Source: Candidatus Trichofilum aggregatum | Lineage (GTDB): Bacteria > Chloroflexota > Anaerolineae > Promineifilales > Promineifilaceae | Length of the DNA stretch: 64,000 nucleotides | Assembly: GCA_016716885.1 (NCBI GenBank) | Contig: JADJUV010000017.1 | Location: 1-64,000, forward strand | Reading direction: 5' to 3' | In this document: one piece after another, positions 1 through 9,112 of the stretch | Numbering within the stretch: the first letter of the stretch is position 1 | Layout of the letters: every line of letters starts with the position of its first letter | Notes under the pieces: model-generated | The model's input: only the letters and a program-made list of their open reading frames with translations | Told to the model about the DNA's origin: nothing | Database searches by the model: none | Program-made: the position numbers and the translations under genes

Positions 1-2
1 CC

Positions 3-617
3 ATGTCTAATAACATTCCGTGGAAGGATTATGCCCTCAAGTTTTGGAGACAAAGAGCCTTGATCGATCTTTTTGGTATCCGATTGAACGTTCCCGTGCC
101 GATAATCGTCGCAATTTTGTCTGTTATCATTGGCGGTTCCCTAATACGGTATTGGCTATATCAAGGACAATGGAGCCCCTTTGTTAGTGAACAATATGGT
201 TATGCTCTTGAGTATCCTGCTAATTTCGATATGTATGTTTATGGTGATGGGGGTTACAAAGGGTCTATTTATATACGCAGTCGCTTCGGAAGTATCTGGG
301 CTCCTCTTGATGTCATAGTTTATGAAAAGCCTATGGACAAACCAGATCTAGAACAAGTGTCGGTGTGGGGAGAGGAGATAATAAACCGACACCGTGGCTA
401 TAACCGGTCTACTTTAGAAGAAGTTGAAATTGGTCAGGGCAATTATCCAGCTTTAGTTAGGACGTATACGAAAAAGATCTACTTTGGTCGGAATCTAAAA
501 ATCAAAGTAGTTTACCTGGCTACGGCAAAACGTGCTTTTGCTCTCAATTTTACTGTATACGAATGGAATTACAGCGACCAACTGGTTGTTATTGAGCACA
601 TGTTAGAACTCCTTTAG
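3..617 (+). CDS. Membrane-anchored hypothetical protein, PsbP/DUF1795-like
   Basis: A 204-residue protein of unknown function. Residues 1-28 are cytoplasmic and rich in basic and aromatic residues. Residues about 31-53 form one hydrophobic segment (VPIIVAILSVIIGGSLIRYW). The rest would lie outside the membrane. The exported part opens with EQYGYALEYPANF, which resembles the start of the small alpha-beta domain in PsbP-like and DUF1795 proteins; this is an inference from one motif. The ATG is the third base of the window, so a longer N-terminus cannot be excluded. Base composition is AT-richer than most of the window. The next gene is convergent. Confidence 0.6.
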   Translation: MSNNIPWKDYALKFWRQRALIDLFGIRLNVPVPIIVAILSVIIGGSLIRYWLYQGQWSPFVSEQYGYALEYPANFDMYVYGDGGYKGSIYIRSRFGSIWAPLDVIVYEKPMDKPDLEQVSVWGEEIINRHRGYNRSTLEEVEIGQGNYPALVRTYTKKIYFGRNLKIKVVYLATAKRAFALNFTVYEWNYSDQLVVIEHMLELL

Positions 618-723
618 TTAACAACCGAAGAGTAACACCCAGCTACGGTAAAGTGGAAACTTGTTGTTGTTGATATGTTGATTATAACGCGCTTACCGGG
701 AACGCGGCCGCGATAAAACCAAC

Positions 724-1011
724 TCAGTTAGGGCGATGGTCTTGGTTATCTGCACTAGCGTGTCCTTCGTCAAAGTCTTTCATCTTTTTATCAAGACTCA
801 TTACTGTATCAAAATCAAGTACAGGAAACTCATAAATCGATTTGTGAAACTCCTGGTAGGTATCACCGGGCTGTATTAACTGAAGCAGTAACCGCCAAGC
901 TTTTTCATTCAAACCAGCTTTGAGGATAATTTCATCATCACACAGCAGATCGTAGCGTGCGTAGAAATCATTAGCCTCGTTATTCTCGATCAGTTGGTAT
1001 TTTTTCCCCAT
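724..1011 (-). CDS. Small hypothetical protein
   Basis: A 95-residue soluble protein that I do not recognise. It is acidic, has no signal peptide or membrane segment, and ends in a charged, disordered-looking tail (DEGHASADNQDHRPN). It is convergent with the gene at 3-617. It lies just downstream of a decayed beta-propeller gene and is bracketed by two GCGGCCGC octamers (704-711 and 1042-1049). It could be a real small gene or part of the same decaying region. Confidence 0.45.
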   Translation of the reverse strand: MGKKYQLIENNEANDFYARYDLLCDDEIILKAGLNEKAWRLLLQLIQPGDTYQEFHKSIYEFPVLDFDTVMSLDKKMKDFDEGHASADNQDHRPN

Positions 1012-1031
1012 ATTGTTTTTGTCCTTTACGT

Positions 1032-2384
1032 TTAGTGGTACGCGGCCGCGCAGTTAAAGTGCCGTGACGGGAAAGAGACCAGACGGAGCCGCTCACCACC
1101 ATCTGGCCTCACTAAATCTAAATGCAAGTCCCAATTCTCATCGAACGTAAGAAAAGCAATGTACTGCCTATCCGGTGACCATGCAGGCAACAGTTCAAAT
1201 TGATCGGGTGTATCAGTCAACTGAACAATCTCACTCCCATCGGCCGATGCCAAGAAAAGCTCCTGGTCACTTCCAGTTGCCCATGCAGGGTCATATATTT
1301 CAGGGGAAAGATCATAGGATGCAAAAACAATCTGTTGCCCATCTGGCGACCAATCACCGTCAAAGTCATAGCGAGAATCATCCGTTAGATTGATTAGTCC
1401 AGTCCCGTCTGACCGCATGAGATATAAATCCCACTGTTCATTACGATACGACTCAAAGAATCTTTTCCCCATCGGGCGACCAGTTCGGTACTAAACTGCA
1501 TGGCGAATCTAAGGTCAGATTTTGTTCGTTGAATCCGTCGGCACCGACCACATAAATATGCAGATATGAATCTGAAAAATTGGGTGGTGATTTCATTGGT
1601 ACAAATCCCGTATAGACCAATCTGGAACTATCAGGAGACCAGCTATGATGTCTGGCAAATACAGTACTCAGTTGAACGGATTCACCACCACTTGCAGGAA
1701 CAGCATGTAGACGACCATACTCACCAGGGATAAAGGCAATTGTTTGACCATCAGGGGACCAACGCGGGCTGCATTAGGCCAATAATGCTCACCCTCCACT
1801 AACAGCGTTCTTGTGCCATCCTCTAAATTCATTAAATAGATATCTGAAGTTTTATAGGCAGTATTCCCAATACCAGCTTCACGGAGTAGAACAAAAGCCA
1901 TTACATAGCTATCAGGAGACCAGGAGAAATCATATTCATTAATCAGTTTAGATGGTGCAACCAGACTAAAAACCTGCCCTGTTTGCCTTACTTCATCCAC
2001 AGCAAAGTGAAAAATAGCACTTTGCTGGTATCCAACATTACAGTAAGTCCAATTTCTTTGCTGTTTGGCGACCAGGAAAACACAGGGTTGCTTTGCTCTC
2101 CCTTATATTCAACCTGCAAATGAGGCGGCATGGGGCAACCAATTACTTCAGGGGATGTTCGAGCAACCGGTGAGTCCTCAAGTTGAAGCGGATCGGACGC
2201 GTGAGTTGTCGCCACCGAATCTGAGTCGGGTGTGCTATCTGGGGTTATGATTGTGTTGTCAGCGGATATGGGTACTAATATCGTTGGGCTGCTTCAGCTG
2301 ATTGGACTCATCGCAAGATTTGGTGTACACCCCAAACAAGGCAATCAAAATTAGCAACCTGCTCGAATAAAGACAGCAATCATG
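1032..2384 (-). pseudogene. Broken PD40/TolB-type beta-propeller lipoprotein gene
   Basis: Four or more reading-frame pieces on the minus strand together spell a PD40 (WD40-like TolB) beta-propeller. WSPD-type blade motifs recur across the frames: FSWSPNSKEIG, FSWSPDSYVM, CSPRWSPDGQTIAF, HSWSPDSSRLVY, PNWSPDGEKIL, GDWSPDGQQIVF and PAWSPDRQYIAF. Frame changes are needed near 2290, 1990-2000, 1780 and 1480; the last lies in a GGGGAAAAG run. A hydrophobic piece ending LFGVYTKSC near 2330 suggests a lipoprotein signal. Such proteins are usually periplasmic or surface binding scaffolds. The last residues run into the octamer at 1042-1049. This is either a true pseudogene or several uncorrected indels. 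Confidence 0.75.
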
Positions 2385-2472
2385 AACTGGCGTGTTCTAT
2401 ATATCGTTTGTTTCATCATGGTTTACTTGCTTCTCTTGACCCCTGATCGTGACGAATTGGTATGCCGCTCAT

Positions 2473-3273
2473 CTACCCTACCACCTCAACACGCCGCACC
2501 TCATGTTCCTGCCCCAACAAATGCAAACTGACCTGCCGGAGTGCAACGGGGTCGCCCGTTGTGAGGAGATGGTCGCGGCCGCGCCTCGTACTCCTCGTCA
2601 ATAACCCCCGCTCCGCCAACACCCGCTGGGTTTGCCGGGCCACCGCCGGGGCCGGGTCAATGATGGTCACAGCCGGGCCGATGATCTGGCGGATGAGCGG
2701 CTCGACGAACGGGAAGTGGGTACAGCCGAGAATGAGGGTGTCTATCCCTTGCGCCAGTATGGGGTGGAGAATGGATTCGAGCAGGGTGTGGGTCGCGGCC
2801 GCGTTCACTTCCCCCCGCTCAATGGCATCCACCAGCCCAATACACGGGTCTTCCAACACCTGCACGCCGTTGGCAAAGCGCATCAGCAAGTTGGCATACT
2901 TCTGGCTGTCAAAGGTGCGCGAGGTCGCCATCACCCCCACCTTGCCCGTCTTCGTCACCGCCGCCCCCGGTTTGATGGCTGGTTCCATGCCCACAAAGGG
3001 CACATCGGGGAAGGTCTCACGCAGGTAAGCGAGTGCGGCCGCGCTGGCCGTATTACAAGCCACCACAATCACCTTCGCCCCCTCATTCAGCAAAAACCGG
3101 GTGATGGCGTGGCTGAACTGCTGGAGTTGGGGTTGCGGCCGCGGGCCATACGGCACATTCGCCTGATCCGCCACATACACCACATCCTCAAATGGCAACA
3201 TCACCCGCACATGGCGCAACACCGACAGCCCCCCCACCCCCGAATCAAACATGCCAATGGGTCGTTTTTTCAT
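2473..3273 (-). CDS. murI: Glutamate racemase
   Basis: Cofactor-independent interconversion of L- and D-glutamate, supplying D-Glu for peptidoglycan in the cytoplasm. The 266-residue length fits the family. The N-terminal FDSGVGGLSV motif carries Asp10 and Ser11. The two catalytic cysteines are Cys73 (VACNTAS) and Cys184 (LGCTHFP), each in its normal setting. Four GCGGCCGC octamers fall inside this one gene and are read in different frames (for example as AAA, RGR and RPQ), so codon choice accommodates the octamer without disturbing the motifs. It is divergent from the R2lox gene. A TATAAT-like element lies near 3314. Confidence 0.96.
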   Translation of the reverse strand: MKKRPIGMFDSGVGGLSVLRHVRVMLPFEDVVYVADQANVPYGPRPQPQLQQFSHAITRFLLNEGAKVIVVACNTASAAALAYLRETFPDVPFVGMEPAIKPGAAVTKTGKVGVMATSRTFDSQKYANLLMRFANGVQVLEDPCIGLVDAIERGEVNAAATHTLLESILHPILAQGIDTLILGCTHFPFVEPLIRQIIGPAVTIIDPAPAVARQTQRVLAERGLLTRSTRRGRDHLLTTGDPVALRQVSLHLLGQEHEVRRVEVVG

Positions 3274-3369
3274 GCCCTGTGGTATATCACGATTTGGGTG
3301 TAGGGAAAAGGGTATAATGGAGGGAAATCAAGGGACTCAGCGAGACTCGAGAGCCTAAAAGCTGAAATG

Positions 3370-3398
3370 CTCAGTCTCTCAATCTCTCAGTCTCTCCC
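3370..3398. repeat. TCAGTCTCTC simple repeat
   Basis: Imperfect tandem copies of CTCAGTCTCTC / AATCTCTC lie between murI and the R2lox gene. A similar run (AATCTCTCAGTCTC) lies at about 60980-61012. This is one of several pentamer-to-nonamer simple repeats in intergenic DNA of this window. Confidence 0.7.
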
Positions 3399-3409
3399 CA
3401 GGAGTCCCC

Positions 3410-4303
3410 ATGCGCCAAAACTACCTCACCACCACCCACGGTTTACAGCGGCAATCGCCGCCCATGCGACTGTTTGAAAAGGCCAAACGGTTCGGCATCT
3501 GGAACCCCAGCGATTTGGATTTGAGCCAGGATAAGCTGGATTGGCAACGGCTCAAGCCTGAGGAGCAAGATTTGCTTCTGCGCCTCACGGCTTTGTTCCA
3601 GGCTGGCGAAGAAGCGGTCACGCTGGATTTATTGCCCCTCATTCAAGTCATCGCCCGCGAAGGGCGCCTCGAAGAGGAGATGTATCTGACGACGTTTTTG
3701 TTTGAAGAGGCCAAACACGTGGACTTTTTCCGGCGGGCGTTGGATGAGGTGGCTGGGGTGAGCCATGATTTGAGCGCTTACCTCACCCCCAACTACACCG
3801 CCATTTTCAGCGAGGCCCTGCCCCAGGCGTTGCAAGCCCTGGCGACGGATTCTTCACCGGTGGCGCAGGCCCGTGCGGCCGCGACCTACAACATGATCGT
3901 CGAAGGGGTGCTGGCCGAGACGGGTTATCACGCTTTCTACACCGTCCTCAAGCGTAACAACATCATGCCCGGCCAACTCCAGGGCATCACCCACACCAAA
4001 CAAGATGAATCGCGCCATATCGCTTATGGGTTGTACTTGCTTTCCCGGTTGATTGCCTGTGATGAGGCGGTCTGGGAGGTGGTGGAGACGACAATGAGTG
4101 AACTGATGGTCGCGGCCGCGGGCGTCATCACCGACGCCTTCTCCTTCTACGACCCCATTCCCTTTGGCCTAAACGAAGATGAGTTTATCGAATACGCCTG
4201 GAGCCAGTTCCAGAAGCGGTTTGCCCGACTGGAACAGGCACGGGGTCAATCCCTGGAAACCATCATGACCATCGCCGCGCAAACGCTGGAGAGCGAAGCC
4301 TAG
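3410..4303 (+). CDS. R2-like ligand-binding oxidase (R2lox)
   Basis: A ferritin-fold protein of the R2lox family. It carries a Mn/Fe cofactor and a buried long-chain fatty-acid-like ligand; the physiological substrate is unknown. At 297 residues it matches the family. The metal ligands are visible as Glu67 (AGEEAVT), Glu100 and His103 (FEEAKH), Glu165 (VEGVLAE), Glu200 and His203 (DESRH). Val70 and Tyr160 sit at the positions that form the characteristic Val-Tyr ether cross-link in characterised R2lox, which separates it from true RNR R2 subunits. The start is supported by an AGGAG sequence just upstream. It appears monocistronic, with a dispersed repeat downstream. Confidence 0.9.
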   Translation: MRQNYLTTTHGLQRQSPPMRLFEKAKRFGIWNPSDLDLSQDKLDWQRLKPEEQDLLLRLTALFQAGEEAVTLDLLPLIQVIAREGRLEEEMYLTTFLFEEAKHVDFFRRALDEVAGVSHDLSAYLTPNYTAIFSEALPQALQALATDSSPVAQARAAATYNMIVEGVLAETGYHAFYTVLKRNNIMPGQLQGITHTKQDESRHIAYGLYLLSRLIACDEAVWEVVETTMSELMVAAAGVITDAFSFYDPIPFGLNEDEFIEYAWSQFQKRFARLEQARGQSLETIMTIAAQTLESEA

Positions 4304-4333
4304 AGAGATTTTTGCCACGAATTACACGAATGA

Positions 4334-4419
4334 GCTGTTGAAATAACGCACGCCAAGACGCCAAGACGCCAAGCTACCAGAGAAAAATTCGTGTTAATTC
4401 GTGTAATTCGTGGCTAATC
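4334..4419 (+). repeat. Dispersed repeat family D, copy 1
   Basis: About 85 bp containing TTGAAATAACGCACGCCAAG, then AGAGAAAAATTCGTGTTAATTC and GTGTAATTCGTGGC. It matches 17100-17180 closely. A reverse-oriented, shorter relative is at 21427-21500. This copy separates the R2lox gene from menG. Confidence 0.75.
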
Positions 4420-4427
4420 TTCAAACC

Positions 4428-5141
4428 CTACGCCCCGCCCGGTTTTTCCCCCACATGAATGGCAATCGTGCCAAACATAAACAGCTTGTAATGCACCTGC
4501 GTGAACCCCGTCTGGCGCATGGCTTCAGACAAGGCATCGGGGGTGCGGAACTGCTGGGTGCTGTCCGGCAGGTAGCGGTACGCATCCGATTCGCCGCTGA
4601 TGAGACGGCCCAGGGTGGGGATGACGTGGTTGAGGTGGAACAAGATGAACGGGCGCAGCAGGTTACGCTTGGGGGGACTCGATTCAAGGACGACGACGCG
4701 GCCGCGAGGCTTCGTCACTCGCCACTGTTCCCGGAACGCCCCTTCCACATCAATGACATTGCGCATGAGAAACCCCGAGGTCACAGCATCGAAATAATCA
4801 CTGGGAAACGGCAGGGCCAACGTATCGGCCCCCACCCATTGAATCGTGCGCCGCTCCGGGTACAGCTTACCCGCCTGCATCATCTCCAGGGTGAAATCCC
4901 CCCCCACTGCCTGCAAACCGGGCACTTGTTGCACCCCTTCATAAGCAATGTCCCCCGTACCCGTGGCAATATCCAGCAAACGCCCCTGCGGCGGGATATT
5001 GGCCTGGGCGATCACATAACGCCGCCAGCGCACATCCTGCCCAAACGTCATCAGCCGGTTCATCCGATCATAACGCCCGGCAATGCGGGCAAACATATTC
5101 TGAACATAGTGGGCACGTTCCTGCCCGGTTAAATGAGCCAT
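4428..5141 (-). CDS. menG: UbiE/MenG C-methyltransferase (demethylmenaquinone methyltransferase)
   Basis: SAM-dependent C-methylation of demethylmenaquinone, the last step of menaquinone synthesis at the membrane face. The 237-residue length fits. The UbiE N-terminal signature (HYVQNMFARIAGRYDRMNRL) is at residues 11-30, followed by the SAM-binding glycine loop LLDIATGTGDIA at about 55-66. Asp82 follows the second strand, and DYFDAVTSGFLMRNV carries the UbiE-type post-IV region. Menaquinone rather than ubiquinone is inferred from the likely phylum. ftsK lies upstream in the same direction with 36 bp between, so the two may be co-transcribed. Confidence 0.88.
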   Translation of the reverse strand: MAHLTGQERAHYVQNMFARIAGRYDRMNRLMTFGQDVRWRRYVIAQANIPPQGRLLDIATGTGDIAYEGVQQVPGLQAVGGDFTLEMMQAGKLYPERRTIQWVGADTLALPFPSDYFDAVTSGFLMRNVIDVEGAFREQWRVTKPRGRVVVLESSPPKRNLLRPFILFHLNHVIPTLGRLISGESDAYRYLPDSTQQFRTPDALSEAMRQTGFTQVHYKLFMFGTIAIHVGEKPGGA

Positions 5142-5177
5142 AGTTTTCGTTTTGTTCCAGAGGGTATCAATCAGGGA

Positions 5178-8030
5178 TTATTCACCGGCATCAAATTCTA
5201 TCTCTAAATCATCAGCAACCGCCTCACCACCCATTTTGGTGCGGGAGGTAGGGGGCGCGGCCGCGGCCTCTTCAGCGCCGAGGCCAACCACATCACGCGC
5301 TTTACTCGTCCCCGTGGGTGGGCCAATAATGCCTTGCTCTTCCATCAGGTCAATGAGCCGGGCGGCCCGCGTGTAACCAATACGGAAGCGGCGCTGCAAC
5401 AGGCTGGTAGACGCCTTCTTTAGCTCCCGCACCATCGCAATCGCCTCTGGCAACAGTTCATCCTCATACTTGGCCGCCTCTTCCTGGGCAATCAACTCTT
5501 CCCACAACGGCTGTTGCGCCTGGGGATGGGGAGATGGGGAGTGCTGAGGGTTGAGTGCTGAGTGCTGAGGTGGTTTTACCTCTGGCTGACGGCTGACTGG
5601 CTGACGCCGCTGACCGGCTGACTGACTCGCTGACGGCTGACTCTGACTCACCTTAGCCGCCGCTGGTTTCGCCGGAAGCCACCGGGGTTCCGGGTCCACC
5701 GGGCGGGTGGTGGAGAAGGTCGCCGCTGGGGGCACAGCCTTGGGATCGGTGTTGATGATGGGCGGCGGGGTGGGAGAGGGAGCGGTGGTGGGACGCGGGG
5801 ACGTGGGAGTGGAGAGTGGAGAGTGGAGAGTGGTCACGGGTGACTTGGCTTGGGCATGAGTCTCGGGGGTGATGAGGTTACTGCGGCGGGAGCGTTGCCA
5901 GTAGGCGATGAGTTTGTCTAGTTCGCCATCACTCACAAAACAACCTTGCAGGCGCAGGGGCGCGGCCGCGTCCGGGCTTTGGAACAGCATATCCCCCTGG
6001 CCCAACAACCGCTCGGCCCCCACACTGTCCAAAATGACCCGGCTGTCCGTGCTGGAAGCCACGGCAAAGGCGATACGGGCCGGGAAGTTGGCCTTGATCA
6101 ACCCTGTCACCACATCCACCGATGGGCGTTGGGTGGCTAAAATCATGTGAATGCCGGTAGCGCGGGCCATCTGGGCTAGCCGGGTGATACCCCGCTCCGT
6201 CTCTTCCGGGGCTAGCATCATCAAATCTGCCAACTCGTCAATAATGATGACGATGTAAGGCAGTTTTTCCCCTTTTTCCTTGAGCAGTTTCTTGTTGTAC
6301 TCCTGAATGTTGCGCACCCCAGACGCCGAAAATGCCTTGTACCGTTTGTCCATCTCGCGCAAAGCCCATTGCAACGTACCCACCACCCGCTCCAAATCCA
6401 CCACCACCGGCGCGGCCAGATGGGGAATGCCGTTGTAGCCGGTCAGTTCCACCCGTTTGGGGTCAACCATGACCAGCTTCAGGTCGTCGGGGGTGTTTTG
6501 CAGGATCAGGCAGGCGATGATGCCGTTGACACAGACGGACTTACCGGAGCCGGTAGCCCCGGCGATAAGCAGATGAGGCATTTTGGTCAGGTCAGCCGCT
6601 ACGGCCTGACCGGCCACATCTTGCCCCAAACCAATCGCCAACGGGGATTTAATCTTCTGGAAGGCGGCGGACTCCATGACATCACGCAAAGAGACCACCG
6701 ATTTCGCCATGTTGGGCACTTCGATGCCCACATACCCTTTGCCGGGCACAGGGGCCTGGATGCGGATGCTCCGCGCGGAGAGGGCCAGGGAGAGGTCATC
6801 GGCCAGGCTGGCGATTTTACCGACCTTCACTTTGGTGCGTTTGCCACTGCGTTGCTCGATAAACAGCGGCTCCACCCCATATTGGATGACGGTGGGGCCA
6901 AATTGGGTATCCACCAGTTTGACGGGGGCGCCAAAACTTTCCAGGGTTTTTTCGATAATAGCGACCTGTTCGCGGATGTGGTCGTTGTTGGCATTTTGTT
7001 CACTGCCCACTTCCAACATCTCCGCCAGGGTCGGTAGTTTCCAATTTTGCGCGGCCGCTTGTCCCACAAAAATAGGCTGAGGGGCCGGGGCTTCTTCCAC
7101 TGTGGCTGGTTTGGCGGGCGCTGGGGCGGGACGGCTAGGGGCGGGGGCAGAACGGTTGCCGCGGCCGCGTTCCCTCCCTTCTTTGGCTTCCGGGGCTGTG
7201 GGGGCCGGGGCTGAGGCAGAAGCCTGCGCCGCCCGGTCAAAACTTAACGCAGGTTGTACCGGCTGGTCGGTGGAAGGGCGTAGAGAGGCGCGGGATGAGG
7301 CGGGGGGTTGCGGCCGCGCTTGACCATTGGCAAACGTGAGTTCCGGCGCCCGTTCACGCAGACTACTCAGCGTGTTGAAGATGTCCGTTTTGGTCAGGCC
7401 CGTCAGCAGGATGGTGCTGATGGCCCCGATGACCAGGTAAAGCAACAGCGCCACGCCTGAGCCAATTACATCTTGTAACGTCGCCACCAACATCGCCCCG
7501 AGATAACCGCCCCCGAACCCTTCAGCCGCCACGGTCCAGGCATCACCGAATGGGGCACGTTGGGCCACGGCAATGAAGGTAGCCAGGGCTTCAAACGTCA
7601 GAAACAGCCCCCCCAGGCCGATGAGCCGGTAGGTGGGCAAACGGGGCGGTTGCTCCATGCCCCACAAAATCAAATAAAACCCGCTGATCAAGAGGGTGAT
7701 CAGGACAAAGATGCCCCCCCAGCCAAACCCCTGCCATATCAGGCTGGCAATCTCGCCAGGGATTTTACCTTTGTTGGGGGAAAGTAGGCTGATGCTCAGT
7801 AGCAAGGTGGTAATACAAAGAACGAGGCCGCCGAGGATAGCTTTTTGGTGTAGGTTGAGGCGAATGGAGAGACCGGGCCGCGTTTTTTTGCTCGTGGTTT
7901 TAGCCGGGGGGCGTTTGGTGGTGGTGGTAGGCGTGCGGCCGCGACTCCCGTTGCCTCGTGCGGGGGCCTTGGCCGGGGGCCGGGCTTGCTGTTGTTGTTT
8001 GGGGGGTGATTCCTGTTTCCGCGTCGCCAT
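5178..8030 (-). CDS. ftsK: FtsK/SpoIIIE-type DNA translocase
   Basis: A septum-located hexameric ATPase that pumps chromosomal DNA during division. The 950 residues are ordered as follows: a basic, disordered N-terminus (1-50), four membrane segments (about 60-210), a Pro/Ala-rich linker (to about 325), the alpha/beta motor with Walker A GATGSGKSVC near 487-496 and Walker B YIVIIIDELADLMM near 590-603, a second long linker (about 715-850), and a gamma winged helix (LLQRRFRIGYTRAARLIDLMEEQGIIGP) near 870-900. The second linker is encoded by intergenic-type simple repeats (GAGTGCTGAG, GGAGAGTGGAGAGT, GGCTGACTG). GCGGCCGC occurs at least six times in the gene. Confidence 0.95.
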   Translation of the reverse strand: MATRKQESPPKQQQQARPPAKAPARGNGSRGRTPTTTTKRPPAKTTSKKTRPGLSIRLNLHQKAILGGLVLCITTLLLSISLLSPNKGKIPGEIASLIWQGFGWGGIFVLITLLISGFYLILWGMEQPPRLPTYRLIGLGGLFLTFEALATFIAVAQRAPFGDAWTVAAEGFGGGYLGAMLVATLQDVIGSGVALLLYLVIGAISTILLTGLTKTDIFNTLSSLRERAPELTFANGQARPQPPASSRASLRPSTDQPVQPALSFDRAAQASASAPAPTAPEAKEGRERGRGNRSAPAPSRPAPAPAKPATVEEAPAPQPIFVGQAAAQNWKLPTLAEMLEVGSEQNANNDHIREQVAIIEKTLESFGAPVKLVDTQFGPTVIQYGVEPLFIEQRSGKRTKVKVGKIASLADDLSLALSARSIRIQAPVPGKGYVGIEVPNMAKSVVSLRDVMESAAFQKIKSPLAIGLGQDVAGQAVAADLTKMPHLLIAGATGSGKSVCVNGIIACLILQNTPDDLKLVMVDPKRVELTGYNGIPHLAAPVVVDLERVVGTLQWALREMDKRYKAFSASGVRNIQEYNKKLLKEKGEKLPYIVIIIDELADLMMLAPEETERGITRLAQMARATGIHMILATQRPSVDVVTGLIKANFPARIAFAVASSTDSRVILDSVGAERLLGQGDMLFQSPDAAAPLRLQGCFVSDGELDKLIAYWQRSRRSNLITPETHAQAKSPVTTLHSPLSTPTSPRPTTAPSPTPPPIINTDPKAVPPAATFSTTRPVDPEPRWLPAKPAAAKVSQSQPSASQSAGQRRQPVSRQPEVKPPQHSALNPQHSPSPHPQAQQPLWEELIAQEEAAKYEDELLPEAIAMVRELKKASTSLLQRRFRIGYTRAARLIDLMEEQGIIGPPTGTSKARDVVGLGAEEAAAAPPTSRTKMGGEAVADDLEIEFDAGE

Positions 8031-8091
8031 CGCTCAAATGTTCCTATATTTAAGGGCGATTATAACACGGACAGACGGGCTGCGTAAGGTC

Positions 8092-8446
8092 TTACGGAAT
8101 GTACTGTATGGTGTCCTGATACTCTTCTAATTCCGAGAGGGACCAGATCAGATGAAGTGCTTCGATGACCTGACCCAAAGTTGAGCCTCGACGAATGAGC
8201 AAAACACCATAGAGGCATCCCCCGGCCTCATAATGATCGGCAATATGATCGGGCATTGTACTTCGATCCCAGGTGACCAGAATCGTTTGGTGAGCTTCGG
8301 CCCAACGAAGAATATCAGGATCAAGGGCGTGCAGGGGTGGTGTACCTGGATCACCAACGGCGAGGATTGACATCGTGGATTCGACGACGTAATTGCCGTT
8401 GAATAACCAGTTCTACGTTTTCATCCAAAAGGAAGCGGGGTTTCAT
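8092..8446 (-). pseudogene. DUF5615 PIN-like toxin candidate, frameshifted
   Basis: The N-terminal part starts at 8446 and reads MKPRFLLDENVELVIQRQL, the usual opening of DUF5615 (Mut7-C/PIN-like) proteins with a catalytic-type Asp. It then runs out of frame near 8370. The continuation LAVGDPGTPPLHALDPDILRW, followed by ILVTWDR, is in the next frame and runs to 8092. The start codon overlaps the stop of the DUF433 gene (ATGA at 8443-8446), the arrangement typical of DUF433-DUF5615 pairs and good support for this start. Known families suggest a toxin RNase paired with an antitoxin. The frameshift may be real decay or a sequencing indel. Confidence 0.75.
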
Positions 8447-8820
8447 GATTGTGGGGTAACAATTTGTAGACGCGTTTCTGTGCCTTGAAGCTTGTGGCGA
8501 CGCCCCAACCGTTGGCGTAGTATCGTGCGTAATGTGCCCGGCGACGCGGCCGCAGACATGGCGACGCGGCGCAAATAAGCCTCAAGTTCCTGCTTATGAA
8601 GTAGATAATAGGTAATGACTACGTAAACCTGTTCCAGCGTTAATACACGGTAGTTAAGCGTAATCTCTTCAGGAGTAGCCCCAGCTTCGTAGGCTTCAAT
8701 GATTTGTTCTAAACCAATGCGTGTGCCTTTAAGAAGGATTTCATCTTCGCTGATAAAATCGAGATACTCGATTGGCTCAATTGTGTCTACTTGCCATTGG
8801 GGAGAAAGTGACGTCGCCAT
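8443..8820 (-). CDS. DUF433 family protein, probable antitoxin partner
   Basis: A 125-residue protein whose core EYLDFISEDEILLKGTRIGLEQIIEAYEAGATPEEI is the DUF433 (VapB-like HTH) pattern, at about residues 18-60. DUF433 genes commonly precede DUF5615 genes and are treated as type II antitoxins. Here the stop overlaps the start of the downstream DUF5615 frame by four bases. The C-terminal 40 residues are basic (RQRLGRRHKLQ) and beyond the usual domain. Its toxin-antitoxin role is inferred from pairing only. Confidence 0.72.
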   Translation of the reverse strand: MATSLSPQWQVDTIEPIEYLDFISEDEILLKGTRIGLEQIIEAYEAGATPEEITLNYRVLTLEQVYVVITYYLLHKQELEAYLRRVAMSAAASPGTLRTILRQRLGRRHKLQGTETRLQIVTPQS

Positions 8821-9032
8821 TTTTCTTTGCTCCTGCTTATCGGTGACTGCCTGTTGATTGGTTCATTTTACCTCTTTTTGTCGTCAAAGTGTTGCTATAG
8901 ACCTCAAGATAATGATTGGGGGGTAGAGGTTGGCCTTGTGGTTGCCCCTATAGTCCAAAGCTTTTTCTGGCGTGGTTCAAAAGTCGGCAAACGGCGCTTA
9001 ACATTTTATAAAGCAATTTTGAGAGCAGAAAG

Positions 9033-9070
9033 GCATCCTCAGATGCCGGCCCGTTCGCATCTGGGGATGC
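9033..9070. terminator. Stem-loop downstream of the ABC exporter gene
   Basis: A 14-bp stem pairs GCATCCTCAGATGC (9033-9046) with GCATCTGGGGATGC (9057-9070), with one wobble pair and a 10-nt loop. It sits 43 bp beyond the stop of the minus-strand ABC gene. There is no strong T tract, so it may be a factor-assisted terminator or an RNA 3'-end stabiliser. The rest of 8821-9112 shows nothing else recognisable. Confidence 0.5.
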
Positions 9071-9112
9071 TCACTCCTCACCTTTCAACTGATATGAAAC
9101 ACACGTTTTGGT

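Noticed and set aside
2632..3303. Plus-strand open frame across murI
   Set aside because: It is a shadow of murI in GC-rich DNA, without a ribosome site or family resemblance.
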